This document shows positions 25,274 through 33,859 of a DNA stretch of 64,000 nucleotides, piece after piece. The stretch is from assembly GCF_000445065.1 (NCBI RefSeq), contig NZ_ATHO01000071.1, positions 1 through 64,000 of the forward strand, written 5' to 3'. The position numbers and the translations under genes were made by a program. This stretch comes from Sphingobium quisquiliarum P25 (GTDB lineage: Bacteria; Pseudomonadota; Alphaproteobacteria; Sphingomonadales; Sphingomonadaceae). The notes below the pieces were generated by a model that had not been told where the DNA came from, made no database searches, and worked only from the letters and a program-made list of their open reading frames with translations. Position 1 is the stretch's first letter. Every line of letters begins with the position of its first letter.

Positions 25274-27559
25274 GTGGATATTCAGAAAGACCTGCTGCAA
25301 CTGCCTTTGGCCAGCCTGATGGCTAGAGCGGAGGCGATGACGCTGGATGCTCATGGTCCCGTCGTCACCTATTCGCGCAAGGTCTTCATTCCGCTGACCC
25401 GGCTTTGCCGCGACAGCTGCCATTATTGCACCTTCGCCGCGACCCCGCGACAGGTTCAAAGTCCCTATCTCAGCCGCGAGGAAGTGCTGGCCATCGCCCG
25501 CGCGGGCGAACAGGCGGGATGTCGTGAGGCGCTGTTCACGCTGGGCGACCGGCCGGAGGATCGTTATGCCGCCGCCCGCGCCTATCTGGCCGAGACGGGA
25601 CATGAAAGCACGCTCAGCTATCTTGGCGAGATGGCGCGGGCCGTGGTGGATGAAACGGGCTTGCTGCCGCATCTCAATCCCGGGCTCATGGGCGCGGACG
25701 ATTATGCCATGCTCCGGCCGCACGCCGTGTCGATGGGCATCATGCTCGAAAGCAGTTCAGAGCGGCTTTGCGCCAAGGGCGGCCCGCATTTCGGATCGCC
25801 CGACAAGGCGCCGCATATGCGGCTCACCGCGATGGAGGCGGCCGGAGCGGCCCGCATCCCCCTGACCACGGGGCTGTTGATCGGCATAGGAGAAACGCGG
25901 GAAGAAAGACTGGACGCACTGCGCGCCATCCGCGACCTTCACGCGCGCCATCATCATATCCAGGAAGTCATCATTCAGAATTTCAGGGCGAAGCCCGGAA
26001 CGCTGATGGCGGACGCACCGGAACCCGATCTGGAAGACCATCTCTGGACGATCGCCGCCGCCCGGCTGATGCTGGGTCCGGACATGACGATCCAGGTTCC
26101 GCCGAACCTCAACAAAGCGCAGGATCTGTCGGCGATATTGCGCGCTGGCGCCAATGACTGGGGCGGGGTTTCGCCAGTGACGCCCGATCATGTCAACCCC
26201 GAAGCGCCCTGGCCGCATCTCGACCTTCTGGCTGATATCACCGCCTCGACCGGTCGCATATTGCGCGAGCGGCTCGCGGTGGGCCCCGCTTATGTCCGGG
26301 AAGCGGAACGCTGGATCGATCCGGCCTTGCGGACCCGCGTGCTTCGCGCCGTCGACGGCCGGGGCTTTCCGAAGACCGACAACTGGTGGGCAGGCAGCGA
26401 TGCGCCCGTTCCGCTGCTTGAAACGCCGCAGGGCAGCCCAACACCCGCCATCTCCCGTGCACTGGAAAAGCTGGACAAGGATGAACTTCCGTCGCTCGAT
26501 GACATAGTGACGCTGTTCAAGGCCGATGGCGTGGACCTTGGGGCCGTGATCGCGGCTGCGGACCGGCGGCGGCGGGAACAGGCGGGCGAAACCGTCACCT
26601 ATGTCGTCAACCGCAACATCAACTATACCAATATATGTAGTTATCGCTGCGGCTTCTGCGCCTTTTCCAAGGGATCGACCCGATCGGAGCGTGGGCCCGC
26701 CTATAATCTCGACCTTCCCGAGATCGGCGGTCGCGCGGCGGAGGCCTGGGGTCGCGGCGCGACCGAAGTGTGCCTACAGGGCGGGATACATCCCCAGTTC
26801 GACGGGCATCACTATCTCGACATCGTCGCGGCGGTGCGCGAAGCAGCCCCCGACATTCACATCCATGCCTTTTCGCCGCTTGAGGTGATGCACGGCGCGC
26901 GGACGATCGGCATGGCTTTGGACGCCTATTTAGACCGCCTTAGGCAGGCCGGGCTATCGACCTTGCCAGGCACGGCGGCGGAAATCCTTTGCTCCGACGT
27001 GCGGTCGGTTCTGTGTCCCGACAAGCTGTCGGCCAGTGAATGGCTTCAGGTGATGCGGGCAGCCCATGGCGTCGGCTTGCGCAGCACCGCCACGATCATG
27101 TTCGGCCATGTCGAGACCTATCGTCACTGGGCCGAGCATCTGATGAAGATCCGCGCCTTGCAGGAGGAAACGGGCGGCTTCACCGAGTTCGTGCCCTTGC
27201 CTTTCGTCCACATGGAAGCCCCCATCTGGCGCAAGGGCCAGGCCCGCAGCGGCCCCAGCTACCGCGAGGCGATGCTGATGCACGCGGTGGCGCGTCTGGT
27301 GCTGGGGACAGTCATCCCCAATATCCAGGTTTCCTGGGTGAAGATGGGGCAGGATGGCGCCGCCGCGGCACTTGGCGCTGGCGCGAATGACTTAGGAGGC
27401 GTGCTCATGGACGAATCCATCACGCGCTCGGCAGGCGGCGTGAACGGCCAGATGGTGAGCGCGGCGGAGATGGCGGCCGTCGCTAGCAGCGCCGGACGCA
27501 TCGCGGCGCAACGCACCACCCTTTACGGCGCCATGCCCAGACGGCTGGAACCGGCCTGA
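25274..27559 (+). CDS. fbiC: FO synthase, fused CofG-CofH radical SAM protein
   Basis: A 761-residue fusion with two radical-SAM domains. The CofG half has CRDSCHYC (Cys45, Cys49, Cys52). The CofH half has CSYRCGFC (Cys455, Cys459, Cys462). Together they make FO, the deazaflavin core of coenzyme F420, from tyrosine and the flavin precursor 5-amino-6-ribitylaminouracil. All six cluster cysteines are present, so it should be active. The start is GTG with GAGGTGAG just ahead. The fused form is usual in actinobacteria and also known in some proteobacteria. The later F420 genes (FbiA/CofD, FbiB/CofE, FbiD/CofC) are not in this window and must lie elsewhere if F420 is made. Confidence 0.95.
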   Translation: MDIQKDLLQLPLASLMARAEAMTLDAHGPVVTYSRKVFIPLTRLCRDSCHYCTFAATPRQVQSPYLSREEVLAIARAGEQAGCREALFTLGDRPEDRYAAARAYLAETGHESTLSYLGEMARAVVDETGLLPHLNPGLMGADDYAMLRPHAVSMGIMLESSSERLCAKGGPHFGSPDKAPHMRLTAMEAAGAARIPLTTGLLIGIGETREERLDALRAIRDLHARHHHIQEVIIQNFRAKPGTLMADAPEPDLEDHLWTIAAARLMLGPDMTIQVPPNLNKAQDLSAILRAGANDWGGVSPVTPDHVNPEAPWPHLDLLADITASTGRILRERLAVGPAYVREAERWIDPALRTRVLRAVDGRGFPKTDNWWAGSDAPVPLLETPQGSPTPAISRALEKLDKDELPSLDDIVTLFKADGVDLGAVIAAADRRRREQAGETVTYVVNRNINYTNICSYRCGFCAFSKGSTRSERGPAYNLDLPEIGGRAAEAWGRGATEVCLQGGIHPQFDGHHYLDIVAAVREAAPDIHIHAFSPLEVMHGARTIGMALDAYLDRLRQAGLSTLPGTAAEILCSDVRSVLCPDKLSASEWLQVMRAAHGVGLRSTATIMFGHVETYRHWAEHLMKIRALQEETGGFTEFVPLPFVHMEAPIWRKGQARSGPSYREAMLMHAVARLVLGTVIPNIQVSWVKMGQDGAAAALGAGANDLGGVLMDESITRSAGGVNGQMVSAAEMAAVASSAGRIAAQRTTLYGAMPRRLEPA

Positions 27560-27573
27560 GGAAGCGGCGCGAC

Positions 27574-28884
27574 ATGGCGGACAACCGGCAACACGCCTCG
27601 ATCGAGGGACCTGTTCAGGGCGGCGCGCGCGGCAGGCCCTTCGCGGCATCGATCGTCGATCTGTCACCCCATGGCTATCGAGAAGAAGAATATTTCCTGT
27701 CCGGCACGGCGCGCTGCTGGGCCCCGCGTTCCGGCACGCGGACCGGGCAGGACGGTATGTGGGCGGCGCAACGCATCGGCGCGCCGCAACCATATAAGAC
27801 GCGCCTGCTCGCGCGCATTCCCCCTCCTGATCGCTTTAGCGGCACCGTGGTCGTGGAGTGGATGCAGGAACTCTTCGGCACCGAGCGCGACATCTTCTTC
27901 CGCTGGAATGCTGAAACGCTGCTGCGCGCGGGGATCGCCTGGATCGGCGTTTCGCTCCACCATGAAGGGGTCGATGGCCCTGATCCCAACAGCCTGGTCA
28001 ACTGGGATCCGCAGAGATACGGTTCGCTCACCATCCCCGACAGCAGCCTTGGCTACGACATATTGTCGCAAGCGGCGCGGTGCCTGCATGACCTGCCCGG
28101 TTTGGGCGAGGGCAAGGTGAAGACGCTCCTGGCCGCAGGCAATTCGCTTTCCGCCTGGCGCCTCTCGACTTACGTCAATGCCGTGCAGCCGGTGGAGCAG
28201 ATTTTCGACGGGTTTTTCCTTCAGGATTTCCGCCAGAAAACCGTTCAGGACCGGGAGGACGCTGCTTTCCCTCATGATCGCTACGTTCGTTGGGATGCGA
28301 TCAGCCCCGTCCTGATGCTCAACATGACACCGGCCGCCATGCGCAGCGCCGGCCAACCCGCGGGGCACATGCTGAGGCAATGGGAACCGGCCGGAGCGGC
28401 CCATACCAACACTTTCCTCATGGCCCGCACCGCCCTTGCCGAGGAGCGGGACACGGGAACGATCATCACCTGCTGCCCGGAAGATTATGCGAATGCGATA
28501 CCCAGCCAATATTTTTCCGGCGCGGCCATAGAGGCGCTCGTGCGTTGGGCTCGCGATAAGAAAGCGCCGCAGGACTTCGCGCCCATAGACCTTGCTTCGG
28601 CTGGCGGTGCGCCCGCGCTGGATGAATATGGCAATGTGACCGGCGGCATGCGCCACCCGTGGGTCGATGTGCCGGTCGCGCGCTATGGCTGGGAAGGGGA
28701 ATGCGTCGGCGGCAGTGGCCGAACATATCCATTCCCATCCAGCCGCCTCGCCCGGCTTTATGATGGTCCGCAAGACTATCACCAGAAATTTGCCGTCGCC
28801 GTCAGAAGGGCCGTGCGCGACGGCATAATCCTTCCGCACGATGCAGAGGCGGCTATCGCAGCGGCCGGACGCCTGACCTGGTAA
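27574..28884 (+). CDS. Alpha/beta-hydrolase-domain (Abhydrolase_10-like) protein
   Basis: A 436-residue protein resembling the large alpha/beta hydrolase domain family often placed beside catabolic flavoproteins. Visible are the VVVEWMQELFG strand, WIGVSLHHEGVDG, and AAGNSLSAWRLSTYVNAV, where GNSLS stands at the position of the nucleophile elbow (GxSxG type with altered flanks). A C-terminal LYDGPQDYHQKF segment may carry the catalytic His. It probably hydrolyses an ester or lactone in the cytosol. The start is 14 bp after the FO synthase stop, following GAGGAAG. No signal peptide, though some relatives are secreted. Confidence 0.72.
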   Translation: MADNRQHASIEGPVQGGARGRPFAASIVDLSPHGYREEEYFLSGTARCWAPRSGTRTGQDGMWAAQRIGAPQPYKTRLLARIPPPDRFSGTVVVEWMQELFGTERDIFFRWNAETLLRAGIAWIGVSLHHEGVDGPDPNSLVNWDPQRYGSLTIPDSSLGYDILSQAARCLHDLPGLGEGKVKTLLAAGNSLSAWRLSTYVNAVQPVEQIFDGFFLQDFRQKTVQDREDAAFPHDRYVRWDAISPVLMLNMTPAAMRSAGQPAGHMLRQWEPAGAAHTNTFLMARTALAEERDTGTIITCCPEDYANAIPSQYFSGAAIEALVRWARDKKAPQDFAPIDLASAGGAPALDEYGNVTGGMRHPWVDVPVARYGWEGECVGGSGRTYPFPSSRLARLYDGPQDYHQKFAVAVRRAVRDGIILPHDAEAAIAAAGRLTW

Positions 28885-28909
28885 CGCCTCACGCACCGGC
28901 AAATCCAGC

Positions 28910-29614
28910 ATGAACAGATTGGATCAGAAGGGAACGGATTTGAACGACGCAAGGAACAGGCGAATAGCGGTGCTGGGCGGCACGGGCCACGAAGGAACGG
29001 GGCTTGCGCTGCGCTGGGCAAAGGCTGGCTATGAGGTCATCATCGGCTCGCGCGACGCTACAAACGCCATCTCCGCCGCAGCAGACTTGCAAAGCCGTTC
29101 AGGCGGCCTGATTAGCGGGGCGGAAAACAGCGATGCCGCAGATCGCGCCGATATCGTGGTGCTGGCGGTGCCTTTCCAGGTGCAGGTCAAGCTTGCCAGC
29201 GCGGTGCGGGAAGCGCTTATCGGCAAGATCCTGATCGACGTGACAGTGCCTCTCGTCCCGCCCAAGGTCGCGCGCGTCCAGCTCCCGGCGGCAGGTTCTG
29301 CGGTTGAGGCCCTCCAGCAGATCCTCGGGCCAGAGGTGCGGGTCATATCGGCGTTTCAGAATGTGTCAGCGCATCAGCTTGCCGATCTCGACGGCCCGAT
29401 CGACTGCGACCTATTGGTATGCGGAGACGACCCGGAAGCACGCGAACAAGTGTGCCAGCTCGCCAGGGCGATTGGCGTGCGGGCCTGGCACGCGGGTCCG
29501 CTGGCCAATTCCGCCGCTGCGGAGGCGCTGACGTCCGTGCTGATATTCATCAACAAACGGTACAAGATTTCGAACGGTGCGGGTATCCGCATCACGGGCC
29601 TTCAAGAAGAATGA
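28910..29614 (+). CDS. NADPH-dependent F420 reductase (F420:NADP oxidoreductase)
   Basis: A 234-residue Rossmann protein with VLGGTGHEGTGLALRWAKAG (GxGxxG) and IIGSRD, the pattern of Fno/NpdG enzymes. These exchange hydride between F420 and NADP, giving reduced F420 for LLM enzymes or recovering NADPH. Core elements VVLAVPFQ and LIDVTVPL also match the family. The first ATG (28910) has no good ribosome site; a TTG at 28940 following AAGGGAA is an alternative that removes ten residues. Its stop overlaps an ATG of the next frame. Together with the FO synthase it marks the cluster as F420-linked. Confidence 0.88.
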   Translation: MNRLDQKGTDLNDARNRRIAVLGGTGHEGTGLALRWAKAGYEVIIGSRDATNAISAAADLQSRSGGLISGAENSDAADRADIVVLAVPFQVQVKLASAVREALIGKILIDVTVPLVPPKVARVQLPAAGSAVEALQQILGPEVRVISAFQNVSAHQLADLDGPIDCDLLVCGDDPEAREQVCQLARAIGVRAWHAGPLANSAAAEALTSVLIFINKRYKISNGAGIRITGLQEE

Positions 29615-29646
29615 GAGCAGGCGCGAGCATGGGAAGGGAGAAGGGC

Positions 29647-31419
29647 ATGCAGGCGAATGGAGAAGCGGGACAGGCGTTCATTCCTCCCAATCCGTGGACG
29701 CAAACCAAGCCAGCCGCCGTCCCGCCGCCCGGTCAGGCCATCACCAGCTGGGGCCTTGCGATCGACGCGCCTCTCCGGCTCGATGATCCTGATGCGTATG
29801 ACTGGCAGGACGAAGCCGATATGGTGGTGGTCGGCCTAGGCGGCGCTGGCGTATCGGCCGCGCTAGAGGGCCTGGAACAGGGGCTGTCGGTTATTGCCCT
29901 CGACCTTTACGACGGCGGCGGCTCATCGGCGGCGAATGGCGGGGTCTATTACGCAGGCGGTGGCACTTCCATTCAGCGCGAAGCGGGCGTCGAGGACGAC
30001 GCCGAACGCATGGAGGAATATCTTCGCTACGAGGTGGGCGATGTCGTCGCGCCGGAAACCCTGCGCGACTTCTGCCGACAGAGCGCAGAGACCTTCGAAT
30101 GGCTGCGCAGTCATGGCGCGCCTTTCAGCGCCACCCTCTATTCGAAAAAGACTTCCTATCCTCCGCTCGACAAGTTCCTCTACCATCCTGACAGCAGCCT
30201 TGCTGGTCCGTTTCGCGATCTGACTCCGCCAGCCGCGCGCGGTCATCGGACGGTCCACCGCAACGGCAAGAATCCCTTCGGTCTGGGCGTTGGCATCTAT
30301 GCACCGCTCAAGGCCGCCGCGCTGGCGCGGGGCTTGCGGTTTCAGGAGAATGCCGATGTCCGCCAGCTGGCGCTCGATGCCGATGGCCGGGTGGTGGGCG
30401 TCCGCGTTGAACGGCTGGCCGACCCTCTTCTCCGCGAAAGGCATGCGCGACTGATCGCGACAGCCAATCGATGGATGACCATGCTTCCCTCGACGCTTCC
30501 GGGAGCGCAGCTGACCGTCGGCATCGGCTACCGCTATCTCGCCAAAGCCCATAAGCTCGCCGCCGCTGGCCGCACCAGCGCTTGGCTGCGCGCCCGGCGT
30601 GGCGTGGTGCTGAGCGCGGGCGGTTTCATCTGCAATCCGGAAATGATCCGGCATTTCGCCCCGGAATACGCAGCCGGTCTTCCCAACGGAACACTGGGCG
30701 ACAATGGCAGCGGCATCATGCTTGGCGTTTCAGCGGGCGGAAAAACCGGCCTGATGGAGCGCGTTTCCGCCTGGCGTTTTCTCTCCCCGCCGCAAGCCTG
30801 GGGCCAAGCCATGATGGTGGATGGCGAAGGCCGCCGCTTCGTCAACGAAAGCTGGTATGGCGCCCGGATCGGGGATGAGATGGTGGAGCGGCATCGCGGC
30901 CGGGGCTACATCATCATGGATCGCAAGCTCTGGCGGCAATCGCTGCGCGATGCCTTCGGGGAAGGCGTGCTGACGTTCCAGCGGGACATCACCCTCGTCA
31001 ACGGCCTGATCGGCTCTACCAAGGCGGCCACGCCCGAAGCTCTGGCGCGTAAAATGGGCTTCTCGCCTGACCTGTTCCTTGACTCGCTTGCCACCTATAA
31101 TCGCGCGGCACGTGGGGAGGAACCGGACCCTTTCCACAAGGCGCCCGGCGAGATGTCGGAACTTGGTCAAGGCCCCTTCTATGCCGTCGACGCATCCATG
31201 GATGCCCGCTTGTTTCCGCTATCCTGCATGACCGTAGGCGGGCTTGATGTCGACGAAGGCACGGGCGCGGTGAAGTCGCTTTCGGGCGGAGTCGTGCCCG
31301 GCCTCTATGCGGCGGGGCGCAATGCGGTCGGTATCTGTTCAAACCTCTATGTCAGCGGCCTGAGCTATGCTGACTGCGTCTATTCCGGGCGGCGCGCAGC
31401 GAGGGCCATCGCCGCATGA
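29647..31419 (+). CDS. FAD-dependent dehydrogenase, 3-ketosteroid dehydrogenase-like
   Basis: A 590-residue flavoprotein of the fumarate reductase/3-ketosteroid Delta1-dehydrogenase family. The FAD dinucleotide site is VVVGLGGAGVSAALEGLEQG, followed by GGSSAANGGVYYAGGG. GVVLSAGGF and a C-terminal GLYAAGRNAVGICSN are the other FAD contacts. Members desaturate or reduce ring ketones. Substrate cannot be set from sequence. The start at 29647 follows AAGGGAG; ATGs at 29611 (overlapping the previous stop) and 29629 are in frame. In context it may act on the ring ketone produced by the P450 and LLM steps, an inference. Confidence 0.85.
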   Translation: MQANGEAGQAFIPPNPWTQTKPAAVPPPGQAITSWGLAIDAPLRLDDPDAYDWQDEADMVVVGLGGAGVSAALEGLEQGLSVIALDLYDGGGSSAANGGVYYAGGGTSIQREAGVEDDAERMEEYLRYEVGDVVAPETLRDFCRQSAETFEWLRSHGAPFSATLYSKKTSYPPLDKFLYHPDSSLAGPFRDLTPPAARGHRTVHRNGKNPFGLGVGIYAPLKAAALARGLRFQENADVRQLALDADGRVVGVRVERLADPLLRERHARLIATANRWMTMLPSTLPGAQLTVGIGYRYLAKAHKLAAAGRTSAWLRARRGVVLSAGGFICNPEMIRHFAPEYAAGLPNGTLGDNGSGIMLGVSAGGKTGLMERVSAWRFLSPPQAWGQAMMVDGEGRRFVNESWYGARIGDEMVERHRGRGYIIMDRKLWRQSLRDAFGEGVLTFQRDITLVNGLIGSTKAATPEALARKMGFSPDLFLDSLATYNRAARGEEPDPFHKAPGEMSELGQGPFYAVDASMDARLFPLSCMTVGGLDVDEGTGAVKSLSGGVVPGLYAAGRNAVGICSNLYVSGLSYADCVYSGRRAARAIAA

Positions 31420-31578
31420 TCTCCGTTCTGGATGATGCACCGCCCATCCCGGATATGCGCAACCCGCAAACAGGCCTCTCCCCGGCCCAGCGATACCTTG
31501 CAAACTCTATCGGACATCGCGATGCGAACCGGCGAGACGGAAGGCGTCACCATTTGCTACTGCATGCAAATGAACATC

Positions 31579-32457
31579 ATGCCTGGCGTCACATCCTATC
31601 GACGGATCGGGATCATCGGCTCCGGCCGGGTCGCGTCCGCCCTTGGTCTCGCTCTTGCCCAGCTCTCGACAGAGCCGCTTGCGATCTGGGGCCGCGATCC
31701 GGTGCGCTCTGCCGCCGCGGCCGCGTTGATTGGCCGGGCCGTTACCACAGCGCTTATGACGGAGATCGCCGAAACGTGCGATGTGATCGTCCTTGCCGTC
31801 TCAGATGACGCGCTCGAACAGAGCATCTCCGAACTCGCTGCGAGCGGTGGAACCGCATCGTCCTTCGTCTTCCATGTCAGCGGACGCAGCGGCGCAGCCA
31901 TTTTGGCGCCACTCGGCCGCAAGGGATGGCTCACGGCCGCGATCCATCCGGCCATGACGTTCACCGGCGATCCTCAGGCAGAGGTCCGGCGGATGATCGG
32001 GGCAAGCTTTGCCGTAACCGGCTTGACGGGCGAGTCGAGTGCAGCAGCCCGCGCCCTCGTTGCCCATCTGGGCGGCGTGCCGGTGGATATCGCCGAAGAA
32101 TATCGGCCGCTCTACCATGCCGCCCTCTGCCACGGTGCCAATCACCTCGTTACGCTGGTCGCCGGTTCCTGCGAAGCATTAGCCGCCGCTGGCGTGGACG
32201 ATCCCGCCGCGCTGCTCACGCCGTTGGTTCGCGCTGCACTGGAAAACAGTCTTGGCAAAGGCATGGCAGGTCTGTCAGGCCCCTTGCTGCGTGGAGATGA
32301 AGAGACGATCGCCGGGCATATCTCCGCCTTGCGCGAGCATTGTCCCGCACTCCTACCGTCTTATCGGGCGATGGGGCTTGCCACGCTCGACGCGCTGAAC
32401 AGGCTGAACGGGACGGAAGCGCCGTCTCCCTGCCGCCCCATATTGGAGAAGGTTTGA
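31579..32457 (+). CDS. DUF2520/Rossmann-like dehydrogenase
   Basis: A protein of about 292 residues with an N-terminal NAD(P) site RIGIIGSGRVASALGLAL and VILAVSDDALEQ, then a Rossmann core (HVSGRSGAAIL, AAIHPAMTF) and a helical C-terminal domain (YHAALCHGANHLVTLVAGS), the pattern of DUF2520 proteins related to ketopantoate reductase and proline-reductase-like dehydrogenases. The physiological reaction is unknown. The start is uncertain: in-frame ATGs lie at 31432, 31522, 31564, 31570 and 31579, none with a good ribosome site. The last is used because family members begin close to the nucleotide site. Its stop overlaps the next ATG (TGATG). Confidence 0.7.
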   Translation: MPGVTSYRRIGIIGSGRVASALGLALAQLSTEPLAIWGRDPVRSAAAAALIGRAVTTALMTEIAETCDVIVLAVSDDALEQSISELAASGGTASSFVFHVSGRSGAAILAPLGRKGWLTAAIHPAMTFTGDPQAEVRRMIGASFAVTGLTGESSAAARALVAHLGGVPVDIAEEYRPLYHAALCHGANHLVTLVAGSCEALAAAGVDDPAALLTPLVRAALENSLGKGMAGLSGPLLRGDEETIAGHISALREHCPALLPSYRAMGLATLDALNRLNGTEAPSPCRPILEKV

Positions 32458-33113
32458 TGACGAAGCTACTGCTGGCAGGCGCAACCGGACTGGTGGGTGG
32501 CGAAGCGTTGGCCCTGTCCCTGGCGGACGAGCGGGTGACCAAGGTCGTCGCGCCGACTCGGCGGCCGCTTGCACCTCATCCCAAACTCCTCAATCCGATC
32601 GTGAAGGCGGACAGTCTTCCGCTCGACGCTGACTGGTGGGCCGTCGATGGCGGCCTCTGCGCGATTGGAACGACACGGGCGAAGAGTCCCTCGGCCGCAG
32701 CATACCGCGCCATCGACCTGGATTATCCATTCGCCATTGCCAAGCGCATGCGGGAAGCAGGCGCGCTCCGCTTTGCCCTGACGTCCTCCATGGGCGCGAA
32801 TGCCCGATCGCCTTTCCGGTATCCGCGGATCAAGGGCGAATTGGAGGAGGCTATCGCACGCCTCGGCTTTCCCTCGCTGACTATCGCCCGTCCCGGTTTC
32901 ATCGGCGGAGAACGGAAGGAACATCGGCCGATGGAACACATGCTGGGCCGCCTTCTGCGCATCACCGCTCCTCTCCTGCCGCCGATCGCGCGCATCAGCC
33001 CGGCAAAAACCATAGCGGCTATCCTCGTCGATGCGGCGATCAGCGGCGCGATCGGCAGTCACAGCGTCAACGCGGCAGTCATCGCCCGCGCCGCGTCGAA
33101 CCGCCTTGAGTAA
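32457..33113 (+). CDS. NAD(P)-binding atypical-SDR protein
   Basis: A 218-residue Rossmann protein (LLLAGATGLVGGEALALSL), with PTRRPL ending the second strand (the RR suggests NADPH), FALTSSMGANARSPF, YPRIKGELEEAI and TIARPGFIGG. This resembles the HTATIP2/NmrA-like atypical SDR group. Some members are reductases and some are sensors. One-base overlap with the preceding gene shows coupling. It is the last gene of the long F420-linked plus-strand series and is followed by decayed DNA. Confidence 0.78.
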   Translation: MTKLLLAGATGLVGGEALALSLADERVTKVVAPTRRPLAPHPKLLNPIVKADSLPLDADWWAVDGGLCAIGTTRAKSPSAAAYRAIDLDYPFAIAKRMREAGALRFALTSSMGANARSPFRYPRIKGELEEAIARLGFPSLTIARPGFIGGERKEHRPMEHMLGRLLRITAPLLPPIARISPAKTIAAILVDAAISGAIGSHSVNAAVIARAASNRLE

Positions 33114-33188
33114 TTCTGGACATGCGGCCGGTGGCTCAGCTACAGATGTACGCGTCTTGCAGGAAGGCGCGTGCGCCGTGTCGCCTGT

Positions 33189-33556
33189 TCAGCCGACGGT
33201 GCGATTGAATAGCTGCCAAGCGCCCGTTCCAATGCTTTTACGAGGATAGGCGCTACCTGAGGCCGGCAGATAAACCGCCTTCCGGTCACTCTTGCGCAGG
33301 GCGCGGCGGTAGAAGAGTTCGGTCCCGACCGGCTCGTCCGGCTGCCGGACTTCCCTCTGTTCGCCATTCAGCAACGGGACAAGGCTATGCCCTTAAAGGG
33401 CAGGATAGCGCGCCCAGAGAAACGCGCCGGCTGAGTTTGCCTGGCGAGGTCGAGCAAGGTTGGGGCTATATCGGTGACGGACCTATACTGCGGCCTGCCA
33501 CTCTCGCTGCGTTTAGCGACCCTTGGCAAGCCTCGGACCCGACGGGGCTTAGCCAC
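33189..33556 (-). pseudogene. Arylsulfatase C-terminal remnant (frameshifted)
   Basis: Two adjacent minus-strand frames together read like the end of a type I arylsulfatase. Frame one (33556 down to about 33390) has VTDIAPTLLDLA. Frame two (about 33385 to 33189) has SLVPLLNGE, DEPVGTELFYRRALRK and GAWQLF, all normal sulfatase C-terminal elements. The frame shift lies near 33385-33395. The N-terminal catalytic Cys region is absent. A decayed fragment, not a gene. Confidence 0.65.
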
Positions 33557-33569
33557 GGTCTGTTCGCAG

Positions 33570-33760
33570 CAACTAGAAATTTTCGTTTGCAGGTAATTTT
33601 CTTATAGCTGAACTCCTCATTAGGGCCGATTATAGTAAATAATTTATGTAAAACTTAAAATAAATCTGGAATTACATTTATAATATTATTTTTAATACTT
33701 GAGATATTTCTTATATTGGCGGATTTACCTGTAAATGATGCCAAAATGAAAGAAACCTTA
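33570..33760. other. AT-rich island upstream of receptor
   Basis: Roughly 190 bases are strongly A+T-rich (runs such as taaataatttatg and aatattatttttaat), against a window that is otherwise GC-rich. They carry no gene. The position just upstream of the receptor at 33860 suggests a promoter region or an H-NS/MvaT-like target, or DNA of foreign origin. Confidence 0.6.
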
Positions 33761-33766
33761 TTATAA

Positions 33767-33787
33767 TTGTGACAGTTGTTGTCACAA
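33767..33787. promoter_or_regulatory. Inverted repeat TTGTGACA-n5-TGTCACAA
   Basis: Perfect 8-bp arms at 33767-33774 and 33780-33787 with a 5-nt spacer, about 72 bp before the receptor start. Likely operator. The half-site spacing (9 between TGTGA and TCACA) does not fit a CRP site. Confidence 0.55.
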
Positions 33788-33859
33788 AATCGTTGCGATA
33801 CGTGCTTAGTGGCCAGCCCCGCAAAACATCCATTCATGGATTTCCAAAGGGGTTAAATC

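Noticed and set aside
31416-31808. Alternative gene overlapping the FAD dehydrogenase stop (ATGA)
   Set aside because: The frame becomes His/Arg-rich and has no domain, while the adjacent frame encodes a clear Rossmann protein.
25274-33113. Complete F420 biosynthesis cluster
   Set aside because: Only FO synthase and the F420:NADP oxidoreductase are present; no CofC, CofD or CofE-like protein was found in the window.
33767-33787. CRP/FNR-type site
   Set aside because: TGTGA and TCACA are present but separated by 9 bases; CRP needs 6.
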